Below are positions 34,001-44,000 of a stretch of 64,000 nucleotides of DNA, one piece after another (positions within the stretch are counted from its first letter, which is position 1; the number at the start of each line of letters is the position of its first letter). The translations under genes were made by a program, and so were the position numbers. Source of the stretch: a virus. The notes under the pieces were generated by a model. That model made no database searches and had not been told where the DNA came from. It was given only the letters and a program-made list of their open reading frames with translations. The DNA is taken from the IMG/VR virus record IMGVR_UViG_3300021963_000072, positions 27,364 through 91,363 of that record; one strand, written 5' to 3'.

Positions 34001-37000
34001 AACTGCTCCAGATGTTTTTCCAATAATTTTCATATCCACAGAAATTTGACCATAATAATCTACTTCACTGCTCAACTCTAAAGATCTTGTATCTACGTTT
34101 AAATAACTTGAAGATTCTGTGTAATTATCTGGGGGTGATTGTTGTGTATATGGTATAAGATTGAATTTTTCTACTGGCGATGCAAATGGTCCAGATTTAT
34201 GATTTGGCTTACAAACTCTAAATCTAATTTTACTGGCAGTAAAATGAGGATCAGTTTCTACCGTCTCTCCAATTTCAAACCTTCCAGATATCATATCAAT
34301 TTCCAATAATTTTGGAATAATATATGAACTTACATCAATACCTTCAAAAAATGAGTAAAATCTTGTTCTTGGTCTTAATCCCTTAACATCAAATTCTATA
34401 TTTCTTGATCTTAAATATCTTATAGGTTCAGTAAAGTTTGAAACTGATTCTGAAACTGAATCTTCTCCTACTGTTATATCTGGTGGTATAGTAGTTGTTG
34501 TTGTATTGCTGACTGTCTGAACTGATGTGGTTGTTGAAGAATCTGTAGTGGTTGTTGTAAAGTTTGGAGAAAATTCCAAGAAAATTGCTTGATTTACTCC
34601 ACTACTTTGAACTTGAGTGATGTAACTATTTGCAATATCTTCTGGCAATACGGACCTTAAATAATTTTGGTCTGCAGAATCCAATCTTTTCCTAAATGCC
34701 CTGAATCTAACAACTCTTCTTCCATTGGATGTGACAATTGAACTATTTAAAGCACTACTATTTCTTGTTCTAAAACTATTCCACCATAAATTTAAAGATG
34801 CAACACTTGATCGATTAGTTATCCAAATATTATTTGCTACTCCAGTTCTAGTGTTGACGTTTTCTCTAAAAACTACCTTATTTTCTACAACGTCATTTGT
34901 TGTTGATATATTAATATCAGGAAGAGCATTTAATATATTATATTTTTCATTGGATAATCTATTAACAACCTCCCTTTCTTCTACCCAAGAATCAAGTGGT
35001 GGACGCAATTCAATTGTTCCAGTCCAGTACTTCACTAAGAATGGAGTAACACTTTCAGTTCTTGTTGCATAGGGTTGTTCAAAATATAATACATCCGAAT
35101 AATTTAATGTGATCAAATCTCCGGTTTTTCTAACATTAATTGACCCCAAATTTGTAACAAAATCATGATCTTTTGATTGATCGAACTCATTTGAAATTCC
35201 TAATATAACTTCAGACCCCAACTGCATATCTAACGCAGTTGTATAATGAGTTGGTCTTAATGTTTTTAATTTTGTATCTATTGATACTTTATTATTTGGG
35301 TCTGAAAAATCTTGCAAATCCGTATTAATAAAGCTATCGGCAAAAAATCCACATTTAAATCTATCTAATCCTGTTTCTGCGTCTTTTAACGTTAAGTTTT
35401 CAGTTTGAGTTTCTAATGAATTTAAAATAGTATACTCTTCAAGTTTTCTTATTCTATCTTCTAATGAAGATATATCTTTCATAGTATATTTTTTATGTTT
35501 TGTGACATCAACTTCAATGCTATTGATATTAAAAATATATGGAGGAAGATTAATAGTTGCTACATCTAAACAATTATCTGATAAAGACGGGGCTAATGGT
35601 AAAGTTGATGGTACTCCTTGAATTACTTCAAATGAACCATTTGGCTTTAAACATATTTTATCGATTCTTCCAAGATAATGCTTATAACATACTTGTAAAT
35701 TTTCTCCTGGAGCTAAGATATATTTTGAATATTGACCATCTCCAGTAAAGTTTCTCTGATTAAATTCAAAAGGTGAATATTGATTTAAAGTATATGGAGA
35801 AACTCTAGGTCTTATATCAATGTAATCCGATACTCTTGAAGAGTCGAATGTTGGAATATCATGCTTAAATCCTGATGTTGAATAACTATTGATTGTAAAA
35901 ATTTCTCCAGTATCTGAAGAATCAACTGTGTAATTTTGAAATACTACTTTAATTTTTCTTTCTGGTTCGTTTGAATTTTTCTTTTTAATTATTCTTGAAT
36001 AATCATAATAAGTGCTTCTTTGACCATTATCAAATGAATAATTTTGAGTGATATTTTTATCAGATTGAAAAATATCAAGTACACCCATCAACTTATTCGA
36101 TTCTTTAAATACAACATTTTCACCATTTTGCAAAGGAAAAGAATTTAAATAAACATATTCAATTAAATCTGTTCCTATTTTTTTAACGACCAATCCAACA
36201 AATCCAGATTGTTCTCCTACAAATTGCTCTCCTACAATAATGTCTGAAGTATTCTGATTGACTTGAATTCTTGGCAATTGTGGATCATTTGTGCTTGTAG
36301 ATTCATATATTGCTAAAACACGTATTGCATCTGGCACATTTAATGAAATTTCTTTATCTTGAACTCTAGTTCCATAAACTCTACTATAAGTCAATCCATC
36401 ATCTTTTGTGCCATCACCCGTACCAGAATAATCATATTTTGAATTTGATACAGTTAAAGTTGATACTCTATTTAATTTTTTAATTTTTGAATTTGGTTTG
36501 TAGTTAATTACGGTAACTATTACATCAGCAAATCCACTTGAAGATGGAGAATTTGTCAGGTCTACAAAAGTAACTCGTTTTCCATTATTACTTACATTAA
36601 ATTTATCAAATCTAATAATTTCTTTTTTCCCATTAGAATATGTAATTACATACCTATCTTCATCGAAAGATGCAAAATAAACATCAGTATCTTCTGGATT
36701 AATGTCAACATTTAATGTTCGATTGCTAAATGCAACATTAGTAAATAATCGTCTTTGAGTTAAGGTATTATTTTCCAAGTCCAAAGATGCTACGTTTGGA
36801 TAGGATAATCTTGTCATAAAACTTTCACTATTTCTAGATCCATAGACAGATGGTGAAATTTTAATTATATTCGTTGAATCATAATAATCAGATGGATTTG
36901 ATATATTTGTATATAAAGCACCATCAGCAACTCCAGAAACAGTTGAAATTGCTACAACTTCAATTTCTTTTCCGTTAACATTGACCTTAGAAACTTTATT

Positions 37001-39436
37001 ATAAGTTGGTAGAGTATTAGAAACTTTAAATGGATTGCTATATGAAATAATGTCGCCTTCCTTCAAAAATTCTGCAAAATTAAAAAATGTTGAAGAGCTA
37101 ATTGTTGAAACGCCACTTAGTCCATTTGTGATTCTAAAAATAGTTCCAGGAGGAGCTATTGATGTTACTTTTGCAAGTTCTAAATCAGCCGCAAATGTAG
37201 AAATTCCAACAACAGAATCTGAATATATTGATTTTATATCTGAAATTGAATAATCTACAACTTCCTTTAAAATTCTTGAATCATTATCCAATCCATTAAA
37301 GGTTAATAATTCTCCTTTTGTAAATCTTCCAGAAACCTGATACAACCTTATTGTTGATATACCAAGAGTTGCATCTCCATTAACTGCAGAAACGGGACCA
37401 TTATAATAATTTAAAGCAGTTACTCCATTTAACCTAAAAGTATTTCCGCTTAAATTTGTTACAATAAAATTGTTATTGAACTTGATATTACTTGTATTTT
37501 CAATGTAAACTTCATCTCCAGTTTTAAAGGGATGTCCAGTTGAATTTACAGTGACTTGTGCTGTTGAATTTGTAAAGTTTCCCAATCCAATTATTGTACT
37601 TGGATCTTCAGGTGCTACTCCACCGGGCAATTGAACTGTAAATGCCGTTCCATTTGGAACAGTTGATGTGGTTGCTATTCCAAGAGAGACATCAAAATAT
37701 GGAACGACTACACCAGTTGTTGAAAGTACAGTAAATGTTCCATTATTTTGATAATCTAATAATTCTTGCCCAGTGCCACTTATAAAAACTTTATCATTTA
37801 CGTTAAGTCCATGTGCTACTTGACTAGCAGTAATAATAGTTGCTATTCCGGACAATGACTCCTGATCAAAATATATTGTTCCTATTCCGGTTGTTGGAAA
37901 GGTGATCGAATCTATTTCATTATCTAAAGAATAATCTAAAGAGTAACCAGAAGCGTTTGATTTCTTGCCCTCAATATAAGTTGGTCTTTTTATTGCCGCA
38001 CTTTTAGTAAATGTTAATGTAGTATATGTTTGTATATCATATAATCTCAAATGCATCCTACTGGATTCATTTTCATAATTACTTTCTGGAATATAATCAT
38101 ATACTCTTGCAACTCCAATTGTAGTTCCAGTAGCAACTTTATTCGTTGATAATCTTGAATCCAATAAACTAACAGTAGTATCTGTTCCCAATCCAATATA
38201 TGGAGATCCCAGAGTGTTATTTAAAACAAATAAATTTCCAGCATTATAAGGCAATAATTCTTTAATACACTCATTAGTTGTTCTTGGTTTTGGCGCATCT
38301 AATAATCTGGCCGAAGTTGTTTCTACCTCATAACCATTAACGTAAGCTTTTCCTGGTCCTATTTGATATACAAGATTATCTTCTGATGGGGTGTTGCCTA
38401 AAACTGTGGTTTGATTTTCAAAATATATTCCATCGGTCAAAACTCTATCATTTAAACTATCTCTAGCATAAACAGTAAATGGTTTTATATAAAAATCTCC
38501 ACTTGAATCCGCTAAACTTTTTGCTACTTCATTTTTAACTACATTATATGGCTTTGTTTCATTCTTAATTGGAAATTCTGGAACTCCATTTGTAACTCTC
38601 ATCAATTCTACAAAGTTATCAATTTCTACTTGATTGATATCTTTTTTACTTAGAATTAATTCAATTTTAAATCTATCTGCTCCAGGTGAAGTGTAATTTG
38701 AAAAACTTCTTGCATTGTCATATAAAGAATCGTCTTCATCCGCAGTTACAACTCTCTCTAATATATCAAATCCAATTTTATATGAAGGAGAAGATCCATA
38801 TTGATCTAGAATTAAAGTTTGATTTTTTATATTTGCAAAAATTCCACGAACAAACGCAGTACCTTCACTTATTGAAACTGCCGAACCTTCTGATGAAGAA
38901 TTTACTGGCAATGTATTTGCAAATCCTTGATTTTTTTGAACGGTAAATCGTAAATTTTCACCATATGAAATAGTATCTAGTAATATTAAAATTTCTCCGT
39001 CTTGAAATCTTTTTATATCAAAATTATCTCCACCACTTTCTAAGTATTTGACATATAAAGTATAATTTTTTCTTTCAGATTCTTCGTTGTTAAGTATTTG
39101 AATTATTTCTGCTGTTACTCCACTTTGAGATCCTTTTATCTTTTTAAATCTCAATGAATTAAAATATAAAGATATCGGCAATCCATTAAATGTTGGTTCA
39201 ATTTCAACCGCATAAATTGGATTTTCATAAGCTAAAGTTCCAGGAATTACTATTTCACCATCCTTAAAAAATTTTTTACCCAGTTGCTCAACTTGATTTT
39301 GTAATATTGATTGCGATGTAGTTAATTCTCTAGCTTGAACTGGTAATCCAGGCTTAAAAAGAACTCTATAATACTCTTTATCTTTATCAAAATCATCAAA
39401 ATAAGGAGATACGTTGAAATTAGTTTCCTGTGGCAT
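31079..39436 (-). CDS. giant DUF4815-like virion structural protein (2785 aa)
   Basis: A 2785-residue protein. The N-terminus NFNVSPYFDDFDKDKEYYRV and LPVQARELTTSQSILQNQVE is typical of DUF4815 proteins of T4-like cyanophages, probably baseplate or fibre components. A central helix (LEDRIRKLEEYTILNSLE) is the other conserved element. Two Thr-rich linkers lie at about 33640-33720 and 34480-34570. Residues near 2165-2265 (32650-32940) contain GTGYTPASGTYTF and GGFGYQIGD modules; VAHGLNVNDKVFISG and related units lie at about 37520-37850. It follows gp8 by 6 nt. The exact structural role (gp9/gp10-like or fibre) is not determined. Confidence 0.85.
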   Translation of the reverse strand: MPQETNFNVSPYFDDFDKDKEYYRVLFKPGLPVQARELTTSQSILQNQVEQLGKKFFKDGEIVIPGTLAYENPIYAVEIEPTFNGLPISLYFNSLRFKKIKGSQSGVTAEIIQILNNEESERKNYTLYVKYLESGGDNFDIKRFQDGEILILLDTISYGENLRFTVQKNQGFANTLPVNSSSEGSAVSISEGTAFVRGIFANIKNQTLILDQYGSSPSYKIGFDILERVVTADEDDSLYDNARSFSNYTSPGADRFKIELILSKKDINQVEIDNFVELMRVTNGVPEFPIKNETKPYNVVKNEVAKSLADSSGDFYIKPFTVYARDSLNDRVLTDGIYFENQTTVLGNTPSEDNLVYQIGPGKAYVNGYEVETTSARLLDAPKPRTTNECIKELLPYNAGNLFVLNNTLGSPYIGLGTDTTVSLLDSRLSTNKVATGTTIGVARVYDYIPESNYENESSRMHLRLYDIQTYTTLTFTKSAAIKRPTYIEGKKSNASGYSLDYSLDNEIDSITFPTTGIGTIYFDQESLSGIATIITASQVAHGLNVNDKVFISGTGQELLDYQNNGTFTVLSTTGVVVPYFDVSLGIATTSTVPNGTAFTVQLPGGVAPEDPSTIIGLGNFTNSTAQVTVNSTGHPFKTGDEVYIENTSNIKFNNNFIVTNLSGNTFRLNGVTALNYYNGPVSAVNGDATLGISTIRLYQVSGRFTKGELLTFNGLDNDSRILKEVVDYSISDIKSIYSDSVVGISTFAADLELAKVTSIAPPGTIFRITNGLSGVSTISSSTFFNFAEFLKEGDIISYSNPFKVSNTLPTYNKVSKVNVNGKEIEVVAISTVSGVADGALYTNISNPSDYYDSTNIIKISPSVYGSRNSESFMTRLSYPNVASLDLENNTLTQRRLFTNVAFSNRTLNVDINPEDTDVYFASFDEDRYVITYSNGKKEIIRFDKFNVSNNGKRVTFVDLTNSPSSSGFADVIVTVINYKPNSKIKKLNRVSTLTVSNSKYDYSGTGDGTKDDGLTYSRVYGTRVQDKEISLNVPDAIRVLAIYESTSTNDPQLPRIQVNQNTSDIIVGEQFVGEQSGFVGLVVKKIGTDLIEYVYLNSFPLQNGENVVFKESNKLMGVLDIFQSDKNITQNYSFDNGQRSTYYDYSRIIKKKNSNEPERKIKVVFQNYTVDSSDTGEIFTINSYSTSGFKHDIPTFDSSRVSDYIDIRPRVSPYTLNQYSPFEFNQRNFTGDGQYSKYILAPGENLQVCYKHYLGRIDKICLKPNGSFEVIQGVPSTLPLAPSLSDNCLDVATINLPPYIFNINSIEVDVTKHKKYTMKDISSLEDRIRKLEEYTILNSLETQTENLTLKDAETGLDRFKCGFFADSFINTDLQDFSDPNNKVSIDTKLKTLRPTHYTTALDMQLGSEVILGISNEFDQSKDHDFVTNLGSINVRKTGDLITLNYSDVLYFEQPYATRTESVTPFLVKYWTGTIELRPPLDSWVEEREVVNRLSNEKYNILNALPDINISTTNDVVENKVVFRENVNTRTGVANNIWITNRSSVASLNLWWNSFRTRNSSALNSSIVTSNGRRVVRFRAFRKRLDSADQNYLRSVLPEDIANSYITQVQSSGVNQAIFLEFSPNFTTTTTDSSTTTSVQTVSNTTTTTIPPDITVGEDSVSESVSNFTEPIRYLRSRNIEFDVKGLRPRTRFYSFFEGIDVSSYIIPKLLEIDMISGRFEIGETVETDPHFTASKIRFRVCKPNHKSGPFASPVEKFNLIPYTQQSPPDNYTESSSYLNVDTRSLELSSEVDYYGQISVDMKIIGKTSGAVARVKTNRLISDNVGRLIGSLFIPDPKIPGNPKWINGENTFTIIDVPSLASVSSNDKNVINESSAEKDFTSTANTNVTEKTILTTRNYNITPSRNVNTTVITNTTTNTTTVTQSTTQTNFVNRWEVRDPLAQSFYVPDETGIFLTGVDVYFESVDDSIPVTLQIRTMIAGVPSNVVIPFSEVTLVPDEINVSTNGILPTRFRFSSPVYLPGPKPQEVRGAPIASEQTAEYAIVLLSNSANYRVFIAQLGENDILTNIKVGSQPTLGSLFKSQNGTTWTPSQLQDLKYKIYRADFANQGVVRYFNPVLSLKNNKVSVLGENQIQLLSKKLALKTNIEPKSNVVPGVTIYQNNRSQGKLIGIGGSISTGLGVTISSVGTGYTPASGTYTFEDKVLITETGLGSGAIADIVVTDGIISGVNIVNGGFGYQIGDSLLVPNVGQDVGFGAKVSVSNLSFKNTLFLDNITVIESDFSVGVELLYINEVGISSQVGVSTENSTFAVPTQIISDNYYDGQHLKINCLNHGMHSSQNYVRISNLRPERDSLNTKLIQPLSSNETTSINVDSTIGFEQFEGFNVDESNPGYIIIGSEVVGYTTVSNSTTLGGLSQSIQRGIDGSESQAYDSGILVYKYELNGISLRRINKVHSLLAVDEEIHPTTFNSFHVKIESGSDDFESNPIGFSRGSAINFKNTKSVGESGTLVSNNIPFELITPNFATIVPSETSLSARVRTFSGTSIDGDETSYEDQGYDDISLETTKQFDSPRLVASAVNESRLIEGSPGNRSLTIELNMTTNDSRVSPVIDDVTTSIILTSNIINAPAGVKENSTFADVEYVRGSNDEHECVYISKPISLKLPANSLKVLMKGFTNEDSDIRVLYKLIRTDSNSDVSNFELFPGYSNYQVDSLGVKRVIDPSRNDGSSDRKIVSTSEEVFDELEYTVDNLPEFNAYAIKIIMASKNQAKPPLIKSLRAIATLKPQI

Positions 39437-39442
39437 GACTTT

Positions 39443-41014
39443 TTAAAATTGCAAAATAACTTTAATATCTTCTTTTTGATTTTGAGACCTAGTAATAGGT
39501 GGTCTATTATCAATATAAATCAAATCCCCAGAAAATTTTTCTACTTCGGGATTTGCTAACCCATTTACAAAAGATTGTCCAAGATAGTATGTTCTATTAT
39601 TTATTGTAGTAGTTATACCCGGATTTATTGCGGTTCCAAATTGAACATCTATTGGTGCGGCATCTCCACTTTCACTTACAATATCAAGATTTCCCCCAAT
39701 ACTTGGAGATGATGTAAATTTTAAGACAGTATAACCATAAGTTGATGATATTTGTGATCCATCATAATCATATCCATAACTGGACCTGTCTTGCCAATAT
39801 TTTAATATGCCTGTAGTTTTATCATATGATATAACCCTTCCAACAGCTGTAGAACCCAATCCAACAGTTTGGAAAATATTACTATCCGCTGAAAATGAGA
39901 TGTCTTGAAATCCAGTTCCTATTTTAATGGAGGATACGGCACTTGCTTTATCTTTGGTTAAAATTTCATTTGTCCCATAAAATTTTGGATTTGCAAGTAT
40001 TCCAATTTGAGATATTTCATTTCCAATTATAAAATCTGGGTCTTGTACGTCATTTTCAAATCTTGAATATATTAATAAATTAGTAGCTCCAAGCTCTCTA
40101 TAAATATCGAAACCATGTCCACCTTTGGGAGGAATAACAACTTCAAATTGTGGCAATCTTGTTACTCCAGTTGTAGGAAAGGAGCTATTTTCAAGATCAA
40201 TACTTGCAAATGAATATCCTTTTCCTCCATTTGCAATTGTTATACTTTCTATTCTTGAATCATTATTGACTATGATAGTTGCTTCCGCACCGTTTCCATC
40301 ACCTTTTATTGGTATTCTATTATATACTTGATTTGGAATTCCTAATCCTTCTCCTCTATCTTTAATTACTATAGTTTTTAATTGACCACTTTCAGAAGCA
40401 TTCTCTCTAATTGTTGCAACATCAACATTTGTACTCCAATCTCTAGGTACGGGAATATATTGTGTGGATTCAAATTTTATAACATCTGCTGGTGATATTG
40501 TATACAAATATTTCCAAATATATCCATCATCACTATTTCCAGCAGTTCTTGGCTCTAAATCTGTAAATCTTGGCTCATCCAAAGATGGTTTTCCGTTTGG
40601 ATTTTCTGGATTTTCTCCATTCTCTAAACAAATATAAACTCTATAGTCACTTGTTACAACATAATAATTTGAAGCATATAAACTTGTAGATGAAGATTGA
40701 TTTGATAAATTATCTCTATCTATATTATTTCTGTACCTATCGTATATTACACCAGAAATCCAATCTATTTTTCTTACAACTTGTTTGACATCACTACTAT
40801 TAATTCTTTTCAATGATATCATATTATCCCAAGTCAAATTTTCTTGGTCAAAACTATCTTTTGGCGATGGTGGGTTAACATCCCAATTAGGATCATAATC
40901 AAATGGATTTGCCAATCCAACAAAAGTATAATATGAGTTTGAAGGATTAATTATATCCGACAAAAAATTCTTTGCATTCAATATTCTTAATTGATCAGTA
41001 ATAATTGCTGCCAT
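39443..41014 (-). CDS. 8: baseplate wedge protein gp8
   Basis: A 523-residue homologue of T4 gp8 (334), a wedge subunit. MAAIITDQLRILNAKNFLSD, NSYYTFVGLANPFDYDP, YVVTSDYRVYICLENG, GYIWKYLYTISPADVIKF and FESTQYIPVPRDW are characteristic. The extra about 190 residues lie in the C-terminal half and include IESITIANGGKGYSFASIDL, a module of the type seen in gp14. A late-type box at 41033 precedes it, in a 24-bp gap. Confidence 0.93.
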   Translation of the reverse strand: MAAIITDQLRILNAKNFLSDIINPSNSYYTFVGLANPFDYDPNWDVNPPSPKDSFDQENLTWDNMISLKRINSSDVKQVVRKIDWISGVIYDRYRNNIDRDNLSNQSSSTSLYASNYYVVTSDYRVYICLENGENPENPNGKPSLDEPRFTDLEPRTAGNSDDGYIWKYLYTISPADVIKFESTQYIPVPRDWSTNVDVATIRENASESGQLKTIVIKDRGEGLGIPNQVYNRIPIKGDGNGAEATIIVNNDSRIESITIANGGKGYSFASIDLENSSFPTTGVTRLPQFEVVIPPKGGHGFDIYRELGATNLLIYSRFENDVQDPDFIIGNEISQIGILANPKFYGTNEILTKDKASAVSSIKIGTGFQDISFSADSNIFQTVGLGSTAVGRVISYDKTTGILKYWQDRSSYGYDYDGSQISSTYGYTVLKFTSSPSIGGNLDIVSESGDAAPIDVQFGTAINPGITTTINNRTYYLGQSFVNGLANPEVEKFSGDLIYIDNRPPITRSQNQKEDIKVILQF

Positions 41015-41032
41015 TGGTATTGTTTTTATATG

Positions 41033-41040
41033 TATTTATT
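41033..41040 (-). promoter_or_regulatory. late-type -10 box AATAAATA before gp8
   Basis: AATAAATA (minus) at 41040-41033, about 19 nt before the gp8 ATG and overlapping the stop of the upstream gene. Confidence 0.5.
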
Positions 41041-44000
41041 AATTATTTTGAGTGTATCCTAATGCCTTTAATTTATTTTCTCTAATAACTGTTGCGGATG
41101 TTGAAAGACCTAAAATTCCATTCTTATAATAATTAAATTGCTTTAGTTGAGTTCTCTTTAAATCACTTATCCTTCCCCATGAAAAATCACCAATATATTG
41201 TCCATATATATAACCCGAATTTCCACCAATTGTTCCTATATTTCCTCCACTAGCAATGTCTAGACCGTTATATGAAGCAACAGGAACAACAACCCTTACA
41301 ATTTCTGTTCTTCCGAGACCAACTGATAATCCTGGAACTTCAGTAATTGCTACTCCAACAGATTCTACATTATATATTCCATCCAAATAAGAACTACCAA
41401 CTGAAATTACACTACTATCATTGACATCTAGAGAAGATACTCCAAAGACAGAATTTCCAATATTACTATTACTTATTTTAAAGTAATATCCTGGAAGTAT
41501 TCCACTTTTATCAATTGGAATTCCATATGCAGATTCTCTAAGATATGAATTTTCTGGAATATATAATTCAAATACAAAATTTGTATTAAATCCAACTGTT
41601 GATGTTGTTCCTATTCCAGTTACCCATCCAAAATCCCCCTCATAATTGACTTGATTAATTTTTTCATATGCTATTGTTGGAGGACCAACATGAACTTTGG
41701 TAATATCAGTTGTTGTATATCCATATCCAGGATTATTTAATTGAACTGAAGAAATGGATCCAAATGAATCAATAGAGCATGTTATTTCTGCTCGATTATT
41801 TGTTGTAGTTCCAATTCCTGTAAATGATGGGTATGATACTGTTATATCAGGTGGATCGGAGTATCCGAGTCCTTTATCTATTATATTTACTGAAGAGATT
41901 CTTAAATTATTTCCTATAGAAATAGATACCTCGGCTTGTCTTATGGCATCATTTGAAACAATAACAATATTTCTTTGGGAATTTTTTAAAATTCCAATTG
42001 GTTCATATTCGTCGTCACTATCAAAAAATATTTTTACATTCTCCACAAATATTGATTCGGTACTTCCTATTCCAACACTTTTAATAATTTGTGTTTTGGG
42101 ATATATTTCTGGCTCGTAAATTTCTCTCGATTTTCCTACAACATTTCCGTCAATAATTTTATCATACAATTGCTTACACCATGTAACAGGTCTTTGTAAG
42201 TTTGGATCGTTAGTAACACCAGTGTTTTGATAGACATTTGTTTCAACAATATCAGTGGCGATTATATCTGTCACTGTTCTTGATGTTTGCTGCAAAGAAA
42301 GTAAATTTGAATTTAATGTTATATTGTCTCCTATTTTTATAGTTTCAAGTATATCAACATTTCTTGTGTCAACTTCCTTAGTTCCGTAATAAAAAAGAAT
42401 TACACATTTATCTCCTTGCTTTGGAGGTTCTAAAAATGTTATAATACTTCCTCCACTAAAAGTATATGATTGATTCGGTACTTGGTAAATATCATTTATG
42501 AATACAATTAAATTATATTCAAGTTCTAAAGTGGATCCCGGTCTTGCTCGTAATGTTGTTTGTAGTCCTCCCAACTTTAATGGAAACTCAACTCTCTTCC
42601 CATTAAATAATCTATCGAAACTATCAAAGACAACTAATTCACCAAAAACATAACCAGAGAATGAATCGGTAAATGTTTGGTCAATTGTTACCTGGAATTC
42701 ATCAAAGGAAGAATTTCTCTCAAGATCAAAAACTGACACAACTCCAGATGTACCTATTCCCGTAGTAGTAAATGAATCATATTGAGAACCAACAACCAAT
42801 GATGTTCCGTTTGAAGGTAACTTAACGGAAGTTCCAAAATTATCATTTAAATTTTTAGCATAAATTCCAGTTTGTATGCCGATGTTTACATAATCTGATC
42901 CAAGATAATTCTCAGTAATACGTTCATATAGATAAACAATTCCACTTGAATCTTCAACTCCTGGATATTCATCTTCCTTTGTTCCAATGGCTATTAATTT
43001 ACCATCACTTGTCATAGAAATTGAAGATCCAAAAGCATCGTCAACATTATTTGCATACAGACCATTAAGTATTTGTATGATATAGTACTGATTTTCAATT
43101 TTTTCATAAACATATACAGTTCCGGATCTTGCCCCACCTATACCACTATTATCATTAACTGCGCCAATAGCCAATATTTTCCCATCGTCATTAATTTCAA
43201 CAGAATATCCAAATAATGTCGTTTGAACTATATTATTTGGATTTGGTCCTGTTATTATCCCAACTTGAGTCCAATTTGATGATATATTTTGATATACGTA
43301 CACTACTCCCTGAGATTCATCATTTGGTGCCCCACATATCAAAAATTCACCATTAGAACTCAATGCAATTGAACTACCAAAGTTATCTCCACTGTTATAA
43401 GCATAAAGTCCGGTTATAATTCCTACAGTATTAAACCCAATTGTTGGACTATTTTGTCTTTCGTAAACATATACGACTCCACTAGATGTACTTGCATTTA
43501 AACTTGGATCTTCATCTCCAATAGCAGAAACTGCTATTATATTTCCATCATAACTTGTATCAACCTGCCATCCAAATGTATCAAATGCCCCAAATGCATA
43601 AGCACCTGTAATAATTCCCACATTTGTGAATGTAGGTCCTGAGGATCTATCAAAAACATATACAAGACCACTTGATCCTGGGTTGCCAGGATACTCATCA
43701 TATGGAGCTCCGACAATAATTTTTGTTCCATCCCCACTTATAGCAACAGAATATCCAAAATTATCATCAGCATTTGACGCATACAATCCAGTTAAAATTC
43801 CAACTTGACTATATCCAATTCCAACTTTGTCAAATAGATAAACTAATCCAGATGAAGATCCTGAGTTTGGATCCTCATCATATGGTGAACCAACAACTAT
43901 AAAATTCCCATCATCACTTGTCGATACTGAAAAACCAAATCGATCATTAAATGTCGATAATGAACCAGTAAATATTCCTACTTCGTTGGTAATATTTTTA

